Shown: positions 36,884 through 42,155 of the stretch, piece after piece
Layout of the letters: every line of letters begins with the position of its first letter
Numbering within the stretch: position 1 is the stretch's first letter
Assembly (NCBI GenBank): GCA_021774155.1
Contig: JAJFJH010000116.1
Span: forward strand, 1 to 42,155
From: Nitrosomonas sp.
GTDB taxonomy: Bacteria; Pseudomonadota; Gammaproteobacteria; Burkholderiales; Nitrosomonadaceae
Reading direction: 5' to 3'
DNA: 42,155 nucleotides
Notes under the pieces: generated by a model
Told to the model about the DNA's origin: nothing
The model's database searches: none
Seen by the model: only the letters and a program-made list of their open reading frames with translations
Program-made: the position numbers and the translations under genes

Positions 36884-37933
36884 TTATAACGGCAATTCTC
36901 GATTACAGATTCCTATGCCGCTAATTTCTTTAACAGCCTTAATATAATCAGCATTTTCACGCAAATTTATCATGGTAATAGGGTGTGGCCATTTTCCATG
37001 CATGTGTGCAAGCCGCGCAAGGCTAACCGCAGACATATCCCATTCTAATTCAGCTAAAAGTTGATCCAAACTCTGAGGGTTGTTACACACCAGCACCATA
37101 TCACAGCCTGCATTTAGTGCAGCCTTTGTACGCACAACGATATTACCTAAATGTGCCGCACCCAACATGCTCAGGTCATCACTAAAAATACAACCATCGA
37201 ACTTTAGCTCTTTGCGCAGAATGTCTTTAAGCCATACACTTGAAAAACTAGCCGGATTTTGGTCAACTTTAGGATAAATCACATGTGCTGACATGATACC
37301 TGCTAATCCAAAGCCAATCATTTGCTGGAATGGCACCATATCATCCATTTCTATGTCTACATATGGCCGTTCATCTACCGATTTTTCTAAATGAGAGTCG
37401 GCTTGGATATGCCCGTGACCTGGAAAATGTTTGCCAACAGCCATTAATCCTCCTGATTTCAAACCGAGCATCAGGTGGTGTGCTAACTTGGCAATCACTT
37501 GAGGATCGCTGTGAAAAGCACGGTCACCGATCACAAAACTTTGTCCATGATCGATATCTAACACAGGCGTAAAACTTAAATCTATGCCGCAAGCGTTTAA
37601 TTCAGCAGCTAATACATAACCCGTTTGCTGTGCTAGATGCTGTGCACGACTTGGACTTGCATCCCAAATTTTACCAAGCTCACGCATGGCCGGAAGGCGC
37701 GTAAAGTCTTCTTTAAAACGCTGCACTCTACCGCCTTCGTGATCGATTGCGATTAACAACGAGGGACTTCTTAAAGCATGTATTTCAGCCGCCAGTTCGG
37801 TGAGCTGCCTATAGGATGAGAAATTACGCGTAAATAAAATAACACCCCCCGTTAAAGGGTGTAGTAATCTTCTTTTGTCGTCAGCGTTCAGCGTCGTGCC
37901 TTCGACATCGAGCATAATTGGCCCGAGTGTCAT
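36884..37933 (-). CDS. nagZ: Beta-N-acetylhexosaminidase
   Basis: A 349-residue family 3 glycoside hydrolase. [53 protein letters not shown] and the active-site loop [22 protein letters not shown] are typical of cytoplasmic NagZ, and FSDDLSML holds the catalytic Asp. It removes N-acetylglucosamine from muropeptides in peptidoglycan recycling. It lies 2 bases after acpS as the last gene of the lepB-nagZ run. Confidence 0.95.
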   Translation of the reverse strand: MTLGPIMLDVEGTTLNADDKRRLLHPLTGGVILFTRNFSSYRQLTELAAEIHALRSPSLLIAIDHEGGRVQRFKEDFTRLPAMRELGKIWDASPSRAQHLAQQTGYVLAAELNACGIDLSFTPVLDIDHGQSFVIGDRAFHSDPQVIAKLAHHLMLGLKSGGLMAVGKHFPGHGHIQADSHLEKSVDERPYVDIEMDDMVPFQQMIGFGLAGIMSAHVIYPKVDQNPASFSSVWLKDILRKELKFDGCIFSDDLSMLGAAHLGNIVVRTKAALNAGCDMVLVCNNPQSLDQLLAELEWDMSAVSLARLAHMHGKWPHPITMINLRENADYIKAVKEISGIGICNRELPL

Positions 37934-37935
37934 GG

Positions 37936-38313
37936 TTATTTCTCCAAAACCACGAAGGCACAGACAAGATTAACCTCATCACTAATAGAAAGATGATGAT
38001 TAATGATGCCTTCATTGCTAATCATTTGCTTAAGCTCTGTATGAAATTTAAAATATGGTTTTCCTAAAGCGTCATGGGCGACTTCAATATAATTTAAACT
38101 AACCGGATGACGCAACCCAGTCCCCATAGCCTTAGACAACGCCTCTTTAGCCGCAAAACGATTGGCTATGAATCTTTCTGGCTTGGTACTATGTGTATAT
38201 TCTAACCATTCAGTATCCGCTAATATTCGCTTAGCAAAACGATCGCCATATCGCTTTAAAGATCGGGCAATACGTGATGGTTCAACAATATCTGTGCCGA
38301 TTCCGTAAATCAT
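37936..38313 (-). CDS. acpS: Holo-[acyl-carrier-protein] synthase
   Basis: A 125-residue phosphopantetheinyl transferase. [22 protein letters not shown] carries the metal-binding Asp, and [21 protein letters not shown] the second acidic motif. It attaches the 4'-phosphopantetheine arm from coenzyme A to acyl carrier protein. Its start overlaps the pdxJ end by 4 bases (ATGA), implying coupled translation. Confidence 0.96.
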   Translation of the reverse strand: MIYGIGTDIVEPSRIARSLKRYGDRFAKRILADTEWLEYTHSTKPERFIANRFAAKEALSKAMGTGLRHPVSLNYIEVAHDALGKPYFKFHTELKQMISNEGIINHHLSISDEVNLVCAFVVLEK

Positions 38314-39032
38314 TTCGCCTCATGAATTAATCGCTTCATTTCCCGTACTGCTTGCTCAAAACCTACAAATATCGCTTGGGCGACAATCACGTGGCCAATG
38401 TTGAGTTCTGAAACGCCAGGAATAGAAGCGATGGCTTGAACATTTTGATAATTCAAACCATGCCCAGCATTTACTATTAGCCCTTTATTCAAGCCATAAT
38501 CCACAGCCTCCCGGATACTACGCAATTCACTTTGTTGTAACTCAACAGACTGTGCATCAGCATACCCACCTGTATGAATCTCAATCTTTGGCGCACCTGT
38601 ATTAGCAGCCGCATTGATCTGCGAACGATCTGCGTCAATAAATAGGGAAACTAAAATACCTGCATCGGCCAAAATGCCACATGCGCGTTTTACTTGATCG
38701 AAGTGCCGGACAACATCTAACCCCCCTTCCGTTGTTAACTCTTCTCTTCGCTCTGGTACTAAACAAACATCCTGTGGTTTGATGCGTAATGCTATGGCTA
38801 TCATTTCATCCGTAACCGCACTCTCCAAGTTCATGCGTGTGGTTAATAATTCACGCAGAATTTCCACATCAGCATCTTGAATATGGCGTCGATCTTCACG
38901 TAAATGTAACGTAATTGCGTCGGCACCCGCAGTCTCGGCGAGCAATGCCGCATCGATAGGATTGGGATAAGTTGTACCACGTGCTTGACGCAATGTCGCA
39001 ACATGATCAATATTTACGCCTAGCTCAATCAT
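38310..39032 (-). CDS. pdxJ: Pyridoxine 5'-phosphate synthase
   Basis: A 240-residue TIM-barrel enzyme starting [26 protein letters not shown], with [14 protein letters not shown] and the late [16 protein letters not shown]. It condenses deoxyxylulose phosphate with 3-amino-2-oxopropyl phosphate to make pyridoxine phosphate. It follows era by only 48 bases; in most betaproteobacteria recO lies in that gap. Confidence 0.96.
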   Translation of the reverse strand: MIELGVNIDHVATLRQARGTTYPNPIDAALLAETAGADAITLHLREDRRHIQDADVEILRELLTTRMNLESAVTDEMIAIALRIKPQDVCLVPERREELTTEGGLDVVRHFDQVKRACGILADAGILVSLFIDADRSQINAAANTGAPKIEIHTGGYADAQSVELQQSELRSIREAVDYGLNKGLIVNAGHGLNYQNVQAIASIPGVSELNIGHVIVAQAIFVGFEQAVREMKRLIHEAK

Positions 39033-39080
39033 AGTTTCTAGTTTTCTCTGGATAAAACGTCATACATAATATAAACAGGT

Positions 39081-39974
39081 TTAATCATACCCCAAACTTC
39101 TGAGTACTTTTGAATCATCAGCCCAACCACTCTTTACTTTTACCCAAATTTGCAAAAACACTTTGCCGCCAAAAAAAACTTCCATCTCTTTGCGTGCTTG
39201 TGTGCCAATTGCTTTTAATTTCTCGCCATTTTTACCAATGACAATTGCTTTCTGATTGGCTTTTTCTACGATAATTGAGGCATGAATTCGGCGTAAGCTG
39301 CCTTCTATTTTAAACGCTTCAATGACAACGCTTGTTGCATAAGGGATTTCATCTCCCATCAATCGAAAAAGCTTCTCACGCACCAATTCAGCCGCAACAA
39401 AACGCTCATTACGATCGGTAATGACATCTTCATCAAAAAGAGGAACGCCTTGCGGCAAATGAGGGCGTATTGAATCTAATAAATTAGGTAACTGAATTTT
39501 TTTCTCTGCACTGATCGGCACCATTGCATCAAAAGCAAAACACTTAGCCATTTCATCAAGAAATGGCAATAACAGCGTTTTGTCCGCGACATTATCAATT
39601 TTGTTGATAACAAGTATCACCGGTTTATTATTCGGCAACAGCTTTAAAATCAATTTGTCGCGATCATCAAAATGTAGTGCTTCTATTATAAAAAGCACCA
39701 CGTCGACTTCTTTTAGGCTCTGGGTCACAACACGATTCATCATGTTGTTCAAACGATTAGTATGCTGAGTCTGAAAACCTGGCGTATCCACAAAAACAAA
39801 CTGCGATTGCTTGTCCGTTAAAATCCCATTAATCCGGTGACGCGTTGTTTGCGCTTTTCTCGATGTAATGCTTACCTTCTGACCCACTAAATGATTAAAC
39901 AAGGTTGATTTACCAACGTTGGGCCGTCCAACAATAGCGATAAAACCTGTTTGAAAATTAGCGTGATTATTCAT
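39081..39974 (-). CDS. era: GTPase Era
   Basis: A 297-residue GTPase with G1 [13 protein letters not shown]3 DTPGFQT, G4 NKID, and a C-terminal KH domain ([22 protein letters not shown]). It binds 16S rRNA and assists 30S assembly. Length is normal, so the absence of recO just downstream did not truncate it. It is separated from rnc by an unusually wide 208 bases. Confidence 0.97.
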   Translation of the reverse strand: MNNHANFQTGFIAIVGRPNVGKSTLFNHLVGQKVSITSRKAQTTRHRINGILTDKQSQFVFVDTPGFQTQHTNRLNNMMNRVVTQSLKEVDVVLFIIEALHFDDRDKLILKLLPNNKPVILVINKIDNVADKTLLLPFLDEMAKCFAFDAMVPISAEKKIQLPNLLDSIRPHLPQGVPLFDEDVITDRNERFVAAELVREKLFRLMGDEIPYATSVVIEAFKIEGSLRRIHASIIVEKANQKAIVIGKNGEKLKAIGTQARKEMEVFFGGKVFLQIWVKVKSGWADDSKVLRSLGYD

Positions 39975-40182
39975 TCTTAAAAATGATCACAGTAACGTAT
40001 TCCTTTAATGAAATGATTTACGTAAGAGTGGTTTACTTCCCAGCACTCCTTCAATTTGATATTTTAGAATACAGTTAGCTTTCCAGTGTTACCGCGTTGC
40101 AGCACTTGCCAAGAGAACACAACCTTTGTCTGCGTACTGCGCCTTGTTTTGATACATCTTGTGAACGCTGCATCCTAAAATG
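39975..40182. other. 208-base rnc-era spacer
   Basis: rnc and era usually abut or overlap. Here the spacer includes a locally GC-richer patch (about 40080-40170, containing TGCAGCACTTGCC and CTGCGTACTGCG) unlike the surrounding AT-rich DNA. All frames are interrupted and no domain is recognisable. It could be a decayed inserted sequence. Confidence 0.4.
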
Positions 40183-40887
40183 TCAAGTTGAAGAAGTACT
40201 AATACTGAGTTTTTTAATTATTTTATAGGCCTCTTTTGCTGCCGCTTGTTCAGCACAACGACGGCTACCGCCATCGCCTATGGCCCTAATATTGAATTTT
40301 GTAACAACACAGGCCACTTTAAATTTCTTTTCATGCGCTTTACCAACCGTTGAAATAATAGAATACTCAGGAAGTGCAAGCCTGAGGCCTTGCAAGTATT
40401 CTTGTAATAACGTTTTTGGGTCTTTACCGAGTGTCTTTTGATCTAGATTGTCGAGTAATGGCATGTAAAGCGTCGCAACCACTTCTTCCGCTTTTGCAAA
40501 ATCACTATCAAGGTAAACAGCACCCAAAACGGCTTCCAACGCATCTGAAAGGATTGATGGACGACGATTTCCACCGCTTTTCAGCTCGCCATCACCAAAC
40601 CGCATCAACTCGCCTAAATTGAGTTCCAAGGCAAGTTTATTTAGCGCTTTCTGATTAACAAGATTCGCACGTAACCTCGACAGGTCTCCTTCAGGGAGCT
40701 CAGGACAAAGCTTAAAAATTAAACCAGCAACGGCACAATTAAGTACGCCATCGCCCAAAAATTCAAGCCGTTCATTATGCGGCGTACTATGGCTACGATG
40801 CGTCAACGCTTCGCGCAACAAAGCTAAATTTTTAAAACTATGGCCTATATTATGACAAAATTGATCATATTTTGCGTCCTTGTGCAT
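40183..40887 (-). CDS. rnc: Ribonuclease III
   Basis: A 234-residue double-stranded-RNA endonuclease. The RNase III signature NERLEFLGDGVLNCAVAGLIF and the acidic residues of LSDALEAVLGAVYLDS form the active site; residues from about 160 are the dsRNA-binding domain (PKTLLQEYLQGLRLALPEYSI... AEQAAAKEAYKII). It processes rRNA and mRNA. It lies 6 bases after the DUF4845 gene, downstream of lepB, as in other betaproteobacteria. Confidence 0.96.
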   Translation of the reverse strand: MHKDAKYDQFCHNIGHSFKNLALLREALTHRSHSTPHNERLEFLGDGVLNCAVAGLIFKLCPELPEGDLSRLRANLVNQKALNKLALELNLGELMRFGDGELKSGGNRRPSILSDALEAVLGAVYLDSDFAKAEEVVATLYMPLLDNLDQKTLGKDPKTLLQEYLQGLRLALPEYSIISTVGKAHEKKFKVACVVTKFNIRAIGDGGSRRCAEQAAAKEAYKIIKKLSISTSST

Positions 40888-40893
40888 GCGTAT

Positions 40894-41265
40894 TTAGTGG
40901 CTTGTTGCATTAAATTCAATAAACAACGAAATATTCGCAACAACGGGTACTGTTACCGAATAATTAACCTCCAGAATCCGTTGCTTATTTTCTTTTTTTA
41001 TTTCAATATCATTCCCAGTTACCGCCCTGATATCATCAATTTGCGAGCGCTTAAGAAATGATTCTCTAATCTGCCGTGGTGTAGTATCTTTGAAATTTGG
41101 ATCACTGGCTATGCCAACCAATGCTTTTTGGATGGTCGCATACTCGATATAGACTGGCGCTAATTTCATACCTAAAATGGCCACCATAACAAGTACTACC
41201 GACCATATCAACAAACCTGACAAGCTAATTCCTCTTTGCTGCGTTCTATATGTACCGTAATACAT
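40894..41265 (-). CDS. DUF4845 membrane protein
   Basis: A 123-residue protein with one N-terminal membrane span (LSGLLIWSVVLVMVAILGMKLAPVYIEY) preceded by QQRGIS, which gives it a pilin-like N-terminus. The rest (IQKALVGIASDPNFKDTTPRQIRESFLKRSQIDDI) is the DUF4845 domain. It is conserved between lepB and rnc in betaproteobacteria; function unknown. Confidence 0.9.
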   Translation of the reverse strand: MYYGTYRTQQRGISLSGLLIWSVVLVMVAILGMKLAPVYIEYATIQKALVGIASDPNFKDTTPRQIRESFLKRSQIDDIRAVTGNDIEIKKENKQRILEVNYSVTVPVVANISLFIEFNATSH

Positions 41266-41367
41266 AGCCTTCTCCTTGACCCAAGTTATTCTATAAAATC
41301 ATTAATCAGCATGAGCTTAGTAGAAGATATCAGCCATTAGAATAAGAATTAATCGGCAGCACCTCAT

Positions 41368-42155
41368 TTATTGAATCGATAATCCAATGCGATCAAATGC
41401 ATTGAAATTCCACCAAATCATAAATGCCTTTCCAACAATGTTTTCTTCCGGAACAAAACCCCAATAACGGCTATCACTACTACTATCACGATTATCGCCC
41501 AGTGTTAGATAATTACCTTCTGGAACAACACAGATAAAACCGGACATATTGAAAGTACAGTTCTCTCGATAAGGAAATTGGTGGATACCAGACATTTGTA
41601 TTCCAGGAACATCTGGTTCCGTAATGATCGTATGGCTCTCTTCTCCCAAGAGCTCATGAAAGAAATCGGTATAAACATAACCTAAACCTGACTCAAGGTA
41701 TTTATATTCTGACTCATATTTAGTCTCAACAGGCTCACCATTAATAGTCAGCCGTTTATTTTGATACAACACGGTATCACCTGGCAAACCGACAACACGC
41801 TTAATGTAATCAATTGAAGGGTCTGCTGGATAACGAAACACCATCACTTCACCGCGCTTTGGTTCATTAAGATCGATCACTTTCTTGTTGATAACAGGTA
41901 AGCGGATACCATAGGTATACTTATTAACTAGTATAAAATCACCCACAATCAATGTTGGAATCATAGAACCCGATGGGATCTTGAAAGGCTCCACTACAAA
42001 AGATCGCAAACTAAACACGATTAAAATAACAGGGAAAAAACTTTTTGGATACTCTATCCACCAAGGCTCGCTTTCATTAGGCCCGCGTTTATGCCGCAGC
42101 ACGAAGAAATCAAGAAACCAAACAAAACCTGTAATAACTAGTAAAACAAACAAGA
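41368..42155 (-). CDS. lepB: Signal peptidase I (5' end off window)
   Basis: At least 261 residues of an S26 signal peptidase. The catalytic serine is in PSGSMIPTLIVGDFILVNKYTYG and the lysine in RGEVMVFRYPADPSIDYIKRVVGLPGD; GDNRDSSSDSRYWGFVPEENIVGKA is the conserved C-terminal box. Two membrane spans precede it (VLLVITGFVWFLDFFVL and FPVILIVFSLRSFVV). The frame is still open at the right edge, so the track's TTG start at 42153 is probably not the real one. It removes signal peptides at the outer face of the inner membrane. Confidence 0.95.
   Translation of the reverse strand, partial: LFVLLVITGFVWFLDFFVLRHKRGPNESEPWWIEYPKSFFPVILIVFSLRSFVVEPFKIPSGSMIPTLIVGDFILVNKYTYGIRLPVINKKVIDLNEPKRGEVMVFRYPADPSIDYIKRVVGLPGDTVLYQNKRLTINGEPVETKYESEYKYLESGLGYVYTDFFHELLGEESHTIITEPDVPGIQMSGIHQFPYRENCTFNMSGFICVVPEGNYLTLGDNRDSSSDSRYWGFVPEENIVGKAFMIWWNFNAFDRIGLSIQ

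Overview
The window looks like a chromosomal segment of a betaproteobacterial ammonia oxidiser of the Nitrosomonas type. The main reasons are an intact cytochrome P460 (a hydroxylamine/NO-handling c-type haem protein typical of this group), betaproteobacterial gene orders (ubiH-dusB-fis-purH-purD; lepB-DUF4845-rnc-era-pdxJ-acpS-nagZ; methyltransferase-rnhA opposite gloB), and moderate-to-low GC with AT-rich intergenic DNA. This is inferred from gene content; no 16S is present. I saw no rRNA, tRNA, CRISPR array or intact insertion sequence.

Layout. 1-5553 (minus): ilvE, a CHCC zinc-finger protein, phosphoglucomutase/phosphomannomutase, glutamine-dependent NAD synthase and an M48 periplasmic protease cut by the window edge. 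5554-6082: intergenic DNA with the C-terminal remnant of a VapC-like PIN toxin. 6083-11824 (minus): a complete RND efflux operon (TolC-type outer membrane protein, adaptor, permease). 12011-16369 (minus): a His-rich CpxP/Spy-like protein and an intact cytochrome oxidase subunit I, a 31-residue oxidase-associated ORF, a broken ctaG, then type I sulfide:quinone reductase and a truncated DUF2892-like reading frame. 17040-21727 (plus): a PBP7-type peptidase, trpG-trpD-trpC without trpE, and an HDOD protein. 21731-26435: rnhA/methyltransferase opposite gloB, cytochrome P460, a Sel1-repeat lipoprotein and an ankyrin-repeat protein. 26693-32126 (plus): ubiH, dusB, fis, purH, purD. 32335-36344 (minus): a four-gene cluster around a large DyP-type haem peroxidase with two mutually related small proteins and one protein I cannot place. 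36681-36800: a likely 39-residue membrane peptide. 36884-42155 (minus): nagZ, acpS, pdxJ, era, rnc, DUF4845 and the 3' part of lepB.

The parts least like ordinary housekeeping are (i) the DyP peroxidase cluster, the best candidate for an undescribed functional unit; (ii) the oxidase locus, where subunit I looks functional but subunits II and III are absent and ctaG is visibly decayed; (iii) recO missing from between era and pdxJ; and (iv) small remnants (vapC, DUF2892) that record gene loss. All family names rest on motifs read by eye and on memory of the families; no database search was run.
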